In this document: positions 55,101-60,269 of the stretch, in pieces | How positions within the stretch are numbered: the stretch's first letter is position 1 | How the letters are laid out: every line of letters begins with the position of its first letter | Assembly: GCF_963259705.1 (NCBI RefSeq) | Contig: NC_081847.1 | Location: forward strand, 69,771,754-69,835,753 | DNA from: Myotis daubentonii | Taxonomy: Eukaryota > Chordata > Mammalia > Chiroptera > Vespertilionidae | Direction of reading: 5' to 3' | Length of the DNA: 64,000 nucleotides | Notes under the pieces: generated by a model | What the model saw: the letters and a program-made list of their open reading frames with translations, nothing else | What the model was told of the DNA's origin: nothing | Databases searched by the model: none | Position numbers and translations under genes: made by a program

Positions 55101-56123
55101 TGGTCCAGGGACCGAGGTTTGAGAGCCAGTGTGACGGAGGGCGGAGCTCCTCACCGAGGGAGCTGGGAGGTGATGGGCTGGAGCTCTTCCGGGAAGGGCT
55201 CCTGCAGGAGGCGCTTTGACCTGAGACTCCGGAGACTCGGAGGTGCTCAGGCCTCCGGAGTGGGCAGAGGAGGGCGGGGTGACAGAGGTCAGGGCCAAGG
55301 ACATTCCTCCACCCTCAGCTGCTCCCTTCCACACCCCAGCACCTGGAGACCTGGGTGTGTCTCTTCATGGAGCTGAGGATGAAGACCCCAGAGGCTGGGT
55401 CCAGCCCCCAACACCCATGAAATTCCCACACTGCCCCCGGTGCCCCGCGGACTGGTGGTCTGGCCCCAGTGCCGCACCCCCGGAGGGAGAGAGCTCCCCG
55501 CTTATCCCGGCAGCCTTAGGCCGGCTCCCCGGGTGGGAGGGGCCCTGCGCGGCCCTCACGCCCCTTCTGTCCCCCACGCAGTGCTGGTGCTGCTGATCCT
55601 CACCCTCAGGCGCCACCACAAGAGCCACCTGAGCTCCGAGGAGGACGAGGACATGCGGGACAATGTCATCAAATACAACGACGAGGGTGGCGGCGAGCAG
55701 GACACCGAGGCCTACGACATGTCGGCGCTGCGGAGCCTGTACGACTTTGGCGAGCTCAAGGGCGGCGGCGACGGGGGCGGCGGCCCGAACGGGGGCAGCC
55801 CCGCGCCCGGCCTGCCCTCCGAGCGCCACGCGCTCCCGCAGGAGCCGCCGAGCCCGCCGCCGGACTTCTCGGTGTTCAGGGACTTCATCGGCCGCAAGGT
55901 GGCGCTGGCGGACGGGGACCTGTCGGTGCCGCCCTACGACGCCTTCCAGACCTACGCCTTCGAGGGCGCGGACTCGCCCGCCGGCTCGCTCAGCTCGCTG
56001 CACAGCGGCTCCTCGGGCTCCGAGCAGGACTTCGCCTATCTCCGCAGCTGGGGCCCGCGCTTCCGGCCCCTGGCGGCGCTCTACGCCGGCCACCGCGCGG
56101 ACGACCAGGCCCCGGCCTCCTAG
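9344..56123 (+). CDS. CDH22: Cadherin-22 (PB-cadherin), nine 3' coding exons, 5' partial
   Basis: Calcium-dependent homophilic cell-adhesion receptor of the plasma membrane, type II classical cadherin family. Nine exons of 120, 168, 194, 254, 137, 122, 118, 252 and 542 coding bases join in phase into 634 residues with no internal stop. Most of these sizes are the ones I recall as characteristic of type II cadherin genes. Domains in window numbering: EC2 about 1-93 (ends DVNDNPPRF), EC3 to about 200 (ends DVDEPPEF), EC4 to about 312 (ends DVNDNPPEL), EC5 to about 435, transmembrane helix about 440-463, then a 171-residue tail with juxtamembrane and catenin-binding regions. The identification rests on my memory of human CDH22 (about 828 residues), especially the ending with [18 protein letters not shown] and [16 protein letters not shown]. 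About 190 N-terminal residues (signal, propeptide, EC1) are outside the window. CDH24 and other type II paralogues are less likely because of the tail sequence. Confidence 0.95.
9950..10250. repeat. Degenerate short tandem repeats inside the LTR
   Basis: Repeated variants of ggttctccagccag, ggatctccagcgaggttctg, caggctctccagtcaggttc and similar, period irregular at about 12-26 bases. They fill the presumed R/U5 part of the solo LTR. Confidence 0.75.
10304..10311 (-). promoter_or_regulatory. Candidate LTR TATA box
   Basis: tataaata on the minus strand, about 315 bases into the LTR, a normal place for the U3 promoter of a retroviral LTR. Confidence 0.5.
11440..12240 (+). mobile_element. L1 (old L1M-type) 3'-end remnant
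   Basis: AT-rich DNA with phrases typical of old L1 3' regions: cttgaagattattccgtatc, accagtcccctcttgatgga, ccaatcttttgctacaac and gctgggtcaaggagcacatg. No intact reading frame; heavily diverged. Confidence 0.65.
12905..13060. mobile_element. L2/MIR-type ancient fragment
   Basis: cattcattcattcagcaact then gtgcctactgtatgcccggc, ggctctgggaacacagcag and catggagcgtttattcacg, the recurring L2-type sequence of mammalian DNA. Confidence 0.55.
13274..13308. repeat. GAA/GAC/GAT triplet run
   Basis: gaagaagacgacgacgatga followed by tgatgacgatgata. On the opposite strand it reads as a Ser run. Confidence 0.85.
14575..14770 (-). mobile_element. MIR SINE, minus strand, with L2-like tail
   Basis: ccccattttacagaatagga, aactgaggctcagagagact and gtccaaggtcagatagcata give the reverse MIR core. 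An L2-like end (gtaggccctcaatagggttt) follows. Confidence 0.75.
16060..16510. repeat. Polypyrimidine block with (TCTCTA)n microsatellite
   Basis: CT-rich DNA with an almost pure tctcta hexamer array of about eight copies at 16387-16436. It yields Ser/Leu or Glu/Ile open frames on the two strands that are not genes. Confidence 0.9.
16800..17025 (+). mobile_element. MIR SINE, plus strand
   Basis: ttcctgcttgaatcctggct, then a ccttctgtaaaacgggaata core and gctgagaggattagtgggac, ending with agagccaggcacaggg. Plus-strand MIR order. Confidence 0.75.
17073..17225 (+). mobile_element. MER5A-like hAT-Charlie element
   Basis: Starts ccgtggttctcaactgactg, contains ggccatttgacaatgtcggg and agacatttttggccctggg, and ends ccatagtgccgagggg then gagaaaccctg. 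These are the MER5A landmarks; some of the central part is deleted. Confidence 0.8.
17240..17350 (-). mobile_element. MIR SINE, minus strand
   Basis: cactttacagaagcggaaac, tgagtttcagagcggtg and gctcaggtcacacggcccaa give the reverse MIR core; the left end touches the MER5A-like element. Confidence 0.7.
18340..18650. repeat. TG-rich stretch ending in (TG)n microsatellite
   Basis: Degenerate tgtgtatgtg-type DNA leading into about 22 pure TG units at 18605-18648. It ends 145 bases before the second CDH22 exon of the window. Confidence 0.9.
18793..18960 (+). CDS. CDH22: CDH22 exon, second half of EC2 (168 bp)
   Basis: Acceptor gcgtccacag, donor gtaagt, phase 1 at both ends. Encodes [20 protein letters not shown] and ends with the canonical inter-repeat linker [11 protein letters not shown], which binds calcium between EC2 and EC3. 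The LDRE motif earlier in the exon is the other standard EC calcium ligand. Confidence 0.95.
19935..20558. mobile_element. L1-type remnant split by a SINE
   Basis: Old L1-like sequence: ttataaatggcatc-type phrase (tatataaatggcatcaccc), tgctgttgatggacatttgg and gctggctcatgagatatgct. It seems to resume after the SINE at about 20801-20870 (cactgtaccacatcctcgct). Confidence 0.6.
20559..20812 (+). mobile_element. VES SINE with target duplication
   Basis: Body 20573-20800: tRNA-like head (gctttggctcagtggataga, gggtttgattccagtc), CT-rich middle and A-rich tail. Target duplication gaaatgcgcatgtg (20559-20572) and gaaacgcatgtg (20801-20812) with small differences. It was inserted into an L1 remnant. 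Confidence 0.9.
21710..22105 (+). mobile_element. L2 LINE 3'-end fragment
   Basis: cctcagggcctttgcacctt, ctgtctggaatgctctttcc, tctcagtggagcctttcttg and, at the end, catagctgctcaataaataa: the standard order of the L2 3' end. Confidence 0.75.
22633..22826 (+). CDS. CDH22: CDH22 exon, start of EC3 (194 bp)
   Basis: Acceptor tatcccctacag, donor gtacag. Starts in phase 1 (completing a Lys codon) and ends in phase 0. Encodes [20 protein letters not shown] and the calcium-site segment [10 protein letters not shown], ending IIVVQK. The reading continues without a break into the next exon. A 209-bp hAT element sits only 42 bases past the donor. Confidence 0.95.
22861..23085. mobile_element. hAT MITE with perfect 8-bp duplication (209 bp)
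   Basis: Element 22869-23077, flanked by ctctaggg on both sides (22861-22868 and 23078-23085). Ends are caggggtgggga and, at the right, ccccccacccctg, forming the terminal inverted repeat. Interior includes ggcccgagaaatcatttggt and ttataaatatccaaatgacc, a family seen widely in bat genomes. No transposase. It lies 42 bases after a CDH22 donor site. Confidence 0.9.
23190..23530 (-). mobile_element. Two MIR SINE fragments, minus strand
   Basis: First copy: ccattttacaaatgagaaaa, ttgcacagctagttgtcagg. Second copy: tttcacaagtgagaaaacag, gagctgggatttgaacccag and gtgactccaagctct. Confidence 0.75.
24000..24393 (+). mobile_element. Non-autonomous Helitron (HeliBat type), 394 bp
   Basis: Starts tcctatataataaaagga and ends cgggcctctag, inserted between A and T with no target duplication. 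Just before the end is a hairpin (gtgcatga ... tcatgcac) as in Helitrons. An internal inverted repeat is formed by cactgaccaccacggggcag and ccccctggtggtcagtg. It carries no Rep/helicase. This class marks vespertilionid bats among mammals. Confidence 0.92.
25162..25446. mobile_element. hAT-like MITE, 269 bp
   Basis: Element about 25170-25438. Left end ggcgattttcagccttttt, right end ggctgaaaaccgctg, which are inverted terminal repeats. Flanks ctgtcagg and ccgtgagg agree at six of eight bases, consistent with a decayed 8-bp duplication. Interior phrases include atggcacatataaactaatt and gtcagtgcccctgactaaag, the latter itself an imperfect palindrome. Confidence 0.75.
25735..25945 (+). mobile_element. 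MIR SINE, plus strand
   Basis: gcctgggtttgaatccagcc, ggatcttgggcaagttacag, caatttcttcatgtgtgaaa and cattggcacacagtaggcg in order: a near full-length plus-strand MIR. Confidence 0.85.
26181..26434 (+). CDS. CDH22: CDH22 exon, end of EC3 and start of EC4 (254 bp)
   Basis: Acceptor cttcctcctccag, donor gtgaga, phase 0 to phase 2. Encodes [20 protein letters not shown], the EC3-EC4 linker [10 protein letters not shown], and the EC4 start with [10 protein letters not shown] and [11 protein letters not shown]. The DVDEPP form in place of DVNDNPP is typical of this linker in type II cadherins rather than a defect. Base composition is high in GC and CpG compared with the flanking intron. Confidence 0.96.
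27170..27660 (+). mobile_element. L2 LINE 3'-end fragment
   Basis: ctctgcctcagggcctttgc, tcctcagtgagtcctcccct, aagataagctccatgagggt and accactgtatcctcagggtt, ending gcccagcactcagtgg. Ordered L2 3' landmarks. Confidence 0.8.
29389..29632 (+). mobile_element. Non-autonomous Helitron, 244 bp
   Basis: Starts tctacatatataaaagccta after an A and ends ctgggcctctag before a T, with no target duplication. The 3' hairpin gtgcacgaattcatgcac precedes the end. It shares the gaccaccaggggacagac / ccccctgatggtcagtg inverted repeat with the copy at 24000 but has a different 5' start, so it belongs to a sister subfamily. C-rich tract at 29530-29552. Confidence 0.9.
30778..30910 (+). mobile_element. MIR SINE, plus strand
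   Basis: gcgtgggctttgggatcacg, ggtctgaatcccagttcag and gcctgttttcccatctctaa, then a tgcctcattcatttac end. Confidence 0.7.
31520..31920. mobile_element. Plus-strand MIR followed by minus-strand MIR
   Basis: 31520-31690 reads plus (tttgagcctcagtttcctca, tctgtagaatggggtgagac). 31795-31920 reads minus (accatctccatttttaagag, gcccaaggtcacacagctgt). Confidence 0.75.
32109..32275. mobile_element. hAT MITE with perfect 8-bp duplication (151 bp)
   Basis: Element 32117-32267. The ends cagtggtcggcaaactgcgg and, inverted, cagtggtcggcaaactgcgg are identical over 20 bases. It is flanked by ttctagac on both sides (32109-32116 and 32268-32275). The interior has a second inverted pair, cttgagtgtggc and gccacactcaag. 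No transposase is encoded, so mobility would need one in trans. It matches the young nhAT-type elements known from Myotis. Confidence 0.95.
33997..34483 (+). mobile_element. Outer VES-like SINE, interrupted
   Basis: Starts gctggccagtgtggctccgt, is split after 34063 by a second SINE, and resumes at 34314 (aactcccagtcaggacatgt), ending with ggtgaggattaacta. The tail type matches the SINEs at 45187 and 58978. Its own target duplication is not clear. Confidence 0.85.
34048..34313 (+). mobile_element. VES SINE nested in another SINE, 16-bp perfect duplication
   Basis: Body 34064-34297. Flanked by gaaaggttgctggttc at 34048-34063 and 34298-34313, both copies identical. The head is close to a tRNA gene (ggtttggctcagtggataga, A box; ggttcgattccggtcaaggg, B box). 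Tail tatttaaa plus a run of about 20 A. Identical duplications and the intact A tail point to a recent insertion. Confidence 0.95.
34834..34856 (+). repeat. G-run, G15-C-G7
   Basis: Fifteen G, one C, seven G. Capable of forming a G-quadruplex. A very similar G13-C-G7 run occurs at 52260-52280. Confidence 0.9.
34898..35107 (+). promoter_or_regulatory. Candidate enhancer with five SOX/TCF-type hexamers
   Basis: CTTTGT at 34898 and 34941, ACAAAG at 34912, 35078 and 35102: five occurrences of one hexamer (both strands) in 210 bases of GC-rich, repeat-free DNA. ACAAAG is the core recognised by SOX and TCF/LEF factors. Function is inferred from motif density alone. Confidence 0.35.
35872..36008 (+). 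CDS. CDH22: CDH22 exon, middle of EC4 (137 bp)
   Basis: Acceptor gcctccatcag, donor gtaagc; its first base completes an Arg codon and it ends in phase 1. Encodes [20 protein letters not shown] and continues through [21 protein letters not shown] is a potential N-glycosylation site, and LDRE is the EC calcium ligand motif. The 137-bp length matches type II cadherins. Confidence 0.95.
36118..36359 (+). mobile_element. VES SINE with 17-bp duplication
   Basis: Body 36135-36342: cgctgtggctcagttgttga head, gattcccagtcaggtcacat B-box region, CT-rich middle, atatatatttttaaaa-type tail. Duplication aaaagtcaatgggcagg (36118-36134) and aaaagtcaacgggcagg (36343-36359), one mismatch. It begins about 125 bases after a CDH22 donor. 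Confidence 0.93.
37138..37180. repeat. (TG)n microsatellite
   Basis: Uninterrupted TG dinucleotide run of about 21 units. Confidence 0.97.
38150..38260 (-). mobile_element. MIR SINE, minus strand
   Basis: ccattttactttgggaaaat, tgaggctccgaaagttagga and cagagctgggatttggacca: reverse MIR core. A similar copy lies at about 38620-38740 (cactgaggctcagagaggtg). Confidence 0.75.
40742..40799. repeat. 19-bp minisatellite, three copies
   Basis: gaggggagggcagacagga repeated three times without change. The period is not a multiple of three, so it moves between frames and is not part of a protein. Confidence 0.9.
42525..42740. promoter_or_regulatory. AT-rich candidate conserved non-coding element
   Basis: Repeat-free AT-rich DNA in GC-rich surroundings, with taattaaactaatttgcatg (homeobox cores and an inverted octamer-like atttgcat), caattagtttaa and tcaatcag. 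This look is typical of conserved enhancers near developmental genes, but conservation cannot be seen from one sequence. Confidence 0.3.
42890..43080 (+). mobile_element. MIR SINE, plus strand
   Basis: cttggagtcaggagacttag, cttgcctggggctttgg, gggcctcagttttctcatct and tacaaaatgggtttaac, then gagaatgaaatgaggtcat: plus-strand MIR order. Confidence 0.8.
43325..43583 (+). mobile_element. VES SINE with target duplication
   Basis: Body about 43341-43569: ctgaccggtttggctcagtg head, gtttggttccggtcaagggc B-box region, tail ataaaatatatatttttaaa. Duplication aaaaaatggcagtg on both sides (left copy ends 43340, right copy 43570-43583). Confidence 0.94.
45060..45180 (-). mobile_element. MIR SINE, minus strand
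   Basis: ttttgctggtgagaaaactg, aggcacagagaagacaactc and gatcacacagtggctaaatg: reverse MIR core, cut by the SINE that follows. Confidence 0.75.
45174..45458 (+). mobile_element. VES SINE with target duplication
   Basis: Body 45187-45445: tagctggtttggctcagtgg head, ggttcaattccagtcaaggg B-box region, and tail ggtgaggattaacaacaac. Duplication tgacggtgttggg (45174-45186) and tgatggtgttggg (45446-45458), one mismatch. It landed in a MIR. Confidence 0.93.
46030..46515. repeat. GTGATG / GGTGAT-rich satellite-like block
   Basis: Nearly 490 bases of degenerate triplet/hexamer repeats (ggtgatggtgatg, ggtggtggtggtggtgataa). It produces Val/Met and Thr/Ile open frames on the two strands. It ends about 170 bases before the CDH22 exon at 46688. 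Confidence 0.9.
46688..46809 (+). CDS. CDH22: CDH22 exon, end of EC4 and start of EC5 (122 bp)
   Basis: Acceptor cttgctacag, donor gtaacg (a weaker donor than the others in this gene). Its first two bases complete Asp; it ends in phase 0. Encodes [20 protein letters not shown] then [20 protein letters not shown], with the DVNDNPP linker between EC4 and EC5. The next intron is only 116 bases. Confidence 0.95.
46810..46925 (+). other. CDH22: CDH22 mini-intron (116 bp)
   Basis: Begins gtaacg and ends with a pyrimidine-rich tract and ttag. At 116 bases it is more than twenty times smaller than any other CDH22 intron in this window and holds no recognisable repeat. A pyrimidine-rich run (cccctgcccctcacctttag) forms the acceptor. 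Confidence 0.9.
46926..47043 (+). CDS. CDH22: CDH22 exon, EC5 (118 bp)
   Basis: Acceptor cacctttag, donor gtgagt, phase 0 to phase 1. Encodes [20 protein letters not shown] and continues to PHFSLLDIQ. The DRDEP acidic segment is the EC5 calcium-ligand position. The 118-bp length is the usual one for this exon in type II cadherins. Confidence 0.95.
47110..47930. mobile_element. Three MIR fragments
   Basis: About 47110-47220 minus (ttattgatggagagactgac), 47450-47600 minus (ccattttgcaggtgatgaaa, tgggacttgaactcatgctt) and 47750-47930 plus (gcctcagttttcatcatctg, taaaatgggggctgac). Confidence 0.65.
49620..50325 (+). mobile_element. L2 LINE 3'-end fragments
   Basis: Two overlapping series of L2 landmarks: 49660-49790 (gtctggaatataggctcagc, cactgtatcctcaggg-like attactgtatcctcaggggc, gtgctcaattagtatctact) and 49860-50325 (ctcagggcctttgcatggct, agacctccctgaccttcca, tagcacatagtactcactca). 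Confidence 0.75.
50331..50465. repeat. (GGAT)n microsatellite
   Basis: ggat tetramers with gaat and gacg variants over about 135 bases, following the L2 tail, from which such repeats often grow. Confidence 0.93.
51240..51350 (-). mobile_element. MIR SINE, minus strand
   Basis: cagctacagattaggaaact, gatgtccagagaagctaagt and cccaagctagtaaattgtca: reverse MIR core. Confidence 0.7.
52260..52280 (+). repeat. G-run, G13-C-G7
   Basis: Thirteen G, one C, seven G, just before the 23-bp minisatellite. Potential G-quadruplex. Confidence 0.9.
52290..52482. repeat. 23-bp minisatellite, about eight copies
   Basis: Units begin at 52290, 52313, 52336, 52364, 52387, 52414, 52437 and 52460. Consensus starts agctggggacagaatcttgg. 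Six units are 23 bases and two are 27-28. It ends 145 bases before a CDH22 acceptor. Related sequence occurs once more at about 53390-53450. Confidence 0.85.
52628..52879 (+). CDS. CDH22: CDH22 exon, end of EC5 and first half of transmembrane helix (252 bp)
   Basis: Acceptor ttctggcgcag, donor gtgagt, phase 1 at both ends. Encodes [20 protein letters not shown], then the membrane-proximal EC5 end with the Cys cluster [13 protein letters not shown] and a potential glycosylation site NTT. The last residues, [13 protein letters not shown], are the outer half of the transmembrane helix. If the following intron were kept, the frame would stay open to a TAG at 52954-52956. Confidence 0.96.
52880..55581 (+). 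other. CDH22: CDH22 last intron, 2.7 kb
   Basis: Begins with 74 bases that stay open in the CDH22 frame. A minus-strand MIR lies at about 53245-53360. 53390-53450 resembles the upstream 23-bp minisatellite. CATTCATT and CCATCCAT-type short repeats occur at 54298-54365 and 54830-54895. 53860-54050 and 54930-55580 look unique and become GC-rich towards the last exon. Confidence 0.7.
53245..53360 (-). mobile_element. MIR SINE, minus strand
   Basis: ccccatttttcagatgagga, aactgaggctcagagaggtt and ggatgcacagttagtccgct: well-kept reverse MIR core. Confidence 0.85.
55582..56123 (+). CDS. CDH22: CDH22 last coding exon, transmembrane end and cytoplasmic tail
   Basis: Acceptor gtcccccacgcag; 179 residues then TAG at 56121-56123. 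VLVLLILTL completes the transmembrane helix and RRHHK is the stop-transfer. The juxtamembrane region ([20 protein letters not shown] and onward) is where p120-catenin binds classical cadherins. A Gly/Pro-rich linker of about 35 residues follows, more divergent than the rest. The C-terminal catenin-binding region runs from [14 protein letters not shown] to the end, including the Ser-rich [12 protein letters not shown] motif for beta-catenin and [12 protein letters not shown]. The exon is very rich in CpG. The frame is open upstream to 55440, but that part is intron. Confidence 0.97.
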
Positions 56124-56360
56124 CCCCTTCCACCTTCCGTGGCCGCGGCTGCGTGCCCCGCCCAGGACCCCACTGGGCCCGAGGACACAGCAATTCCCTG
56201 CCTCGCCCTCTTCCCCAGCCCTCCCAGGGCGGCCGGACGGGAGGGGCTTGTTGGGGGCTGATTCCCAAAGCCCCGGCAAGGGGCGTCGGGGTGCAGCTTT
56301 CGGCCCAGAGGTGCGAGAATTATGATCAACGTTATTAAAACTGCCGCGAGACCAGGCACT
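56124..56360 (+). other. CDH22: CDH22 3' UTR (short, inferred)
   Basis: Non-coding stretch between the TAG stop and the first usable polyadenylation signal. It is GC-rich for 150 bases and turns AT-rich near the signal. The end is estimated from a CA dinucleotide near 56357 followed by a GT-rich stretch. A longer UTR using a later signal is possible: AATAAA occurs at 56845-56850, but inside a MIR. Confidence 0.6.
56334..56339 (+). promoter_or_regulatory. CDH22: Polyadenylation signal ATTAAA
   Basis: ATTAAA about 210 bases after the CDH22 stop, with a likely CA cleavage site about 18-20 bases downstream and the GT-rich stretch gcgtggatctggggtt after it. This is the common variant of AATAAA in the expected arrangement. 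Confidence 0.65.
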
Positions 56361-56679
56361 GCGTGGATCTGGGGTTAGGAAGGGAGATCGGGGTGTCATT
56401 GCTGCGAGAAGGGGCGGGTTACTCACTCCTGGCTTGGGGGAAAACCCTGGGGGAGGACGCTGCCAGGTGCCCCCCACAGGTTTCCCCCATAAGAGTTCAA
56501 AGGAAAGAAGGGCTGTTCATTTACTAAGCGCCTACTGTGTGCTGGGATACTGGAGAGTCTATCTTAGTCGTCACAGAGACCATGAGGTGGGACCCCGCGG
56601 GGAACAGCTGGAGAAAGCCACCCGGCACAGTGGCAGTGAGCTGTCCAAAGACACCCGGTCCCTGAACAGTGGGGCCCTT

Positions 56680-56880
56680 GGTACTTGCCAGCTGCCTGGC
56701 CTCTGCAAGTGGCCCCGCTTCTCTGGACCACAGTTTCTAACTGTCAACTGAGGCTAATAACAGAACCTACCCGGAAGAGTTGTGAAGATAAAAGGGTTCA
56801 GAAGTCAAGGGGTTAGGACAGTGCCTGGCACATAGTAGGTGTTCAATAAATGTTAGCCTTTGATACTATTACTATCATTG
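56680..56880 (+). mobile_element. MIR SINE, plus strand
   Basis: cagtttctaactgtcaactg, tacccggaagagttgtgaag and agtgcctggcacatagtagg, ending ttcaataaatgttagccttt: the 3' half of a plus-strand MIR. Confidence 0.85.
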
Positions 56881-57419
56881 TCGTTATTAGAAGCCCAGCA
56901 TGTCTGCCTCCCAGGTCTGAGCTCACTCCCTCACCCCAGTGGCCCTCCCCCTTTCCCAACATCTCCAAGGGAGGAGGAACAGGTCCCAAATGCCTGTCAT
57001 GCTCCTGCCCTGACTGGGGAATAGGGATGTTCCAGGGACTGCAGAGACTTCCGGAGCCGCAGGCAACATGGGGATAGGGCACCTGCCAGGGGTGCCGAGA
57101 GAGGACAAGCGGGGTGGCTCTAGGACTTGGATGAGGTGGGAGGGTTGGTGGAAGATGAAGGGATCAGAAGCCACTGAGTACAATGGGGACCTTATCTATC
57201 TGGTCCTGGAACCCATCAGTCTCCCCATTCATGGACCCCCAAGTTAAAAACCGAAGGGGCTAAGTCATCTCTAAGCCTACAGCTCTAAAACCATTTGATT
57301 ATAAGATACAGGCTATTTGTCTTTCCACCCTACTCCCAAGTGATTCATTCATTCCACACTGATCTGCTGTTAATGCCACCTCCTGGTACCTGGGCCCCCT
57401 TCATCGCGGTCCTCAACTC

Positions 57420-57780
57420 CTGACGCCTCGGTTTCCTCACCTATAAAGCAGGGCTGATGACAGCACCTCCCTTAAGGATTGTTAAGAGGCTTAAAAGAGA
57501 TCATAAATGTTAAGCTCTAATCTCAGTGCCTTCTTGACACATTATTGAATGTGATCAATAAGTACTCATTAGCTTTATTTTTTCACCCTCCCATCGAGCA
57601 TTCATTCATTCCCTCTACTGTGACAGATCCAGAGATGGCCATTATGTCCTGAGTGCCTTGTCTGTATTATTTCATCTAAGTAGATACTGTCAGCCCCGGT
57701 TCACAGGTGAGGAAACTGAGGCTCAGAGAGTAGTGACTCACCCAAGTTACACAGATCTTGTCATTCCTGCCTTCCAGTAA
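57420..57780. mobile_element. Plus-strand and minus-strand MIR fragments
   Basis: 57420-57575 reads plus (cggtttcctcacctataaag, taagaggcttaaaagagatc). 57690-57780 reads minus (ggttcacaggtgaggaaact, gaggctcagagagtagtgac). Confidence 0.75.
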
Positions 57781-58719
57781 CTCAAGGAGGCAGTGGGCAG
57801 AAGTAGCCAATAATAATGCATTTGGTAAGAGTTGTAGCAGAATTAACAGAACAAGGTCCTGGAAACACTGAAAAAACAGTTAAATGATTTCTGGAGTGCT
57901 TCCCAGAGGAGGTGACTCCACCTGGATCTTAAAGAATGAGTACAAGATGTATGGTGGACCCAGCAAGCAAAAGCATACCAAGCAGAAAGAAGAGTATCTG
58001 CATAGGTGGGAGGGGCGGGGGGAGGGGTAAGAGGCAAGAAGCATGTGATGGCTTTAGGAATGGTGTCGGTCCCAGGGGCTGGATCACTGCGTGGAGTGGT
58101 GAGATGTGAGACAGGGAAGGCCGGTTGGAGGGAGGTTAGGGAAAGAACTTGAAGGCCAGGCCAAGAAAAACTTGATGCTTTGCTCAAGTTGAACCTGTCT
58201 CCGAAAGTCCACAGAGGGTGGCCAATGGCAGGGATATGGGGTTTGTGTGGTAGGCCCCAGTCCGGATATTGGGACCCTCCTGGTTCCTGTAGCGTGTGCT
58301 ATGAATGGGTACAGAGTTAAGGACCGATGGGGAGATGTGCGATCTCTCCCACCCATGTGTGCCCAACTCTCACACATGAATCCCAACACCGATTCACAGG
58401 TTGGTTACGACATCTCCTTTTTAGAGGGGAGATCGGGACCCAGAGGAGTGAAGTGACTGGCACCCATGGAACAGGCCTGGGACAACACAGGGCTCCTGCT
58501 TCTCCACTATTCCCTCCACACCTGCCGGTTCCTTGACAGATTCTGACTCTGCCAAGAAGCAGGTTACAGGCAGGTTAGGTGTCCGGGACATAGAAACATG
58601 GAGTCACAGGACATGCTGTCCAAGTCCCACACACGGAGAATGGCTTCCCCAAGGCCACTCGGAGTTAAAGATCTTGCCGGAAGTAAAGAACAGTATTCAT
58701 CCGATTCATCCTCTGAGCC

Positions 58720-58990
58720 TCTGGCTCCGCCGTTTACCAGCTGTGACTTGGGACAAGTGACTGTGGACCCTCTCTGTCTTCACTTCCTTGTGCATGAAGC
58801 GCACACGCTCAGAACCCCTCCGCGGGGCTGTGGTGAGGATACAGTGCGGTAAAACGCTGACACTTCCTGGGCATTTCCCGCGTGCCAGGCACTGCTCTAA
58901 GCACTTCGCATGAATTACTCATGTACTCCCCCCACGACCCAGTGAAGTGGCCCTCGCTTTAGAGGTGAGAAAACGGAGGCCCCAGCCAGT
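58720..58990. mobile_element. MIR fragments next to a SINE
   Basis: 58720-58860 is a plus-strand MIR (gccgtttaccagctgtgact, gggctgtggtgaggatacag). 58870-58980 is a minus-type fragment (gtgccaggcactgctctaag, gaggtgagaaaacggag) cut by the SINE. Confidence 0.65.
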
Positions 58991-59245
58991 TTTGCTCAGT
59001 GGCTAGAGCGTCGGCCCTCAGACTGAGGGATCTCAAGTTTAATTCCAGTCAAGGGCATGTACCTCAGTTGCAGGCTCCATCCCCACCCCGGTCGGTCCAT
59101 GTGGGAGGCAACCAATCAATGTGTTTCTCTCACATGGATGTTTCTCTCTGTGTGTCTCTCCCCCTCCCTTCCACTCTTTCTAAAATTCAATGGGGAAAAA
59201 ATACCCTCCGGTGAGGATTAACAAACAAAATGGTGAGAAAACGGA
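58964..59245 (+). mobile_element. VES SINE with target duplication
   Basis: Body about 58978-59231: cagttttgctcagtggctag head, tttaattccagtcaagggca B-box region, tail ggtgaggattaacaaacaaa. Duplication ggtgagaaaacgga at 58964-58977 and 59232-59245, identical. Confidence 0.94.
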
Positions 59246-60269
59246 AGCACAAAGAGGTTAGTAACTGTCCAGGATCAAACAGCTAATAAGTGGAAAGACC
59301 GGGATTTAACCAGGGCGCTCTGGCCCCCACACGCACGCTGCGAGCAGCACACACCGGGCCTGGCACACAGCACTGAGCTCGTGGCCTGGGCGTGGCCGAT
59401 GTCACTGTCGCTGTCTGCGCCTGGGAGAGCTCGCTGCTGGCCTCACTGACCTGGGGAGGTCCTCGGGGCTCTCCGTGGTTTCTGCCAATTCCAGGGTGGG
59501 GTGTGGAGGGAAAGGCAATGCTTCCCAGTCCCCTTTGTTCCAGCTCCTGCCCTCGCATGTCCATTGGGTCCTCGCCAACCCGGCAGTGCAGTCCACTGAG
59601 TCCAGCCCCTTCGCTGAGTTCTATAAGGTGCCCGCTGAGGCCAAGCACTGTGTGAGCTTTGTACACTTTTCTGATAGTTTGGGGTCACAGAGAAGGGTCT
59701 TGTGAAGGACACAGCCTTTGGCCACCTGTCTGGTTGGTTCGCGTCAAATTCCAAGTCCCCTCCCTGTGCTCTGCAGAGAGCTGGGCACCCCAACTCCATC
59801 AAGGAACTCAGAGAACACAATGTCTGCCCTCCTTACAAGGCACCTGGACGACAAAAAGAAAGCATTTTCCTCACCGTTATATGGGATAAAAGAGTATTCA
59901 GGTGATGAGCCAGAATTAATGTATCATTGGCTCAAAGTTTAGAACCAGCGGTATGAATGACAATGACATCATGGTAGTGATGGGGACAGCACAGCGACAG
60001 AGGGCTTGCTGCGTGCGTGTGGGGTGCAGTTCTAAGCACTGTACGTCACTCCTACTCATTCGGCCAAAACCATGGAAAGTGGACTGGATGTTTACTGTGT
60101 GTAGCGCTTTACATAAGTTGCCTTGTTTCATTTTCAGCAGGAAAATCACTTGCCCTGTTTTGTAGATGAGGGACCCAGTGCTCACCGATGAGGAGGACTT
60201 GCTCAGAGGCATAAGAAAGCTTGTAAGGGTCACACCCCACATGAGTCTGCACAGGACCAAGATGACTAC

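Noticed and set aside
55663..56325. 220-codon Arg/Ala/Pro-rich frame overlapping the last CDH22 exon
   Set aside because: It is the +1 shadow of the CpG-rich CDH22 tail; composition is what GC-rich DNA gives in any frame.
55365..56477. 370-codon minus-strand frame across the last CDH22 exon
   Set aside because: Antisense shadow of GC-rich coding DNA with no recognisable domain, and it runs on into intron and intergenic DNA.
56840..56850. AATAAA as the CDH22 polyadenylation signal
   Set aside because: It lies inside a MIR tail 720 bases after the stop, whereas ATTAAA at 56334 has a closer and better arrangement; a longer UTR is still possible.
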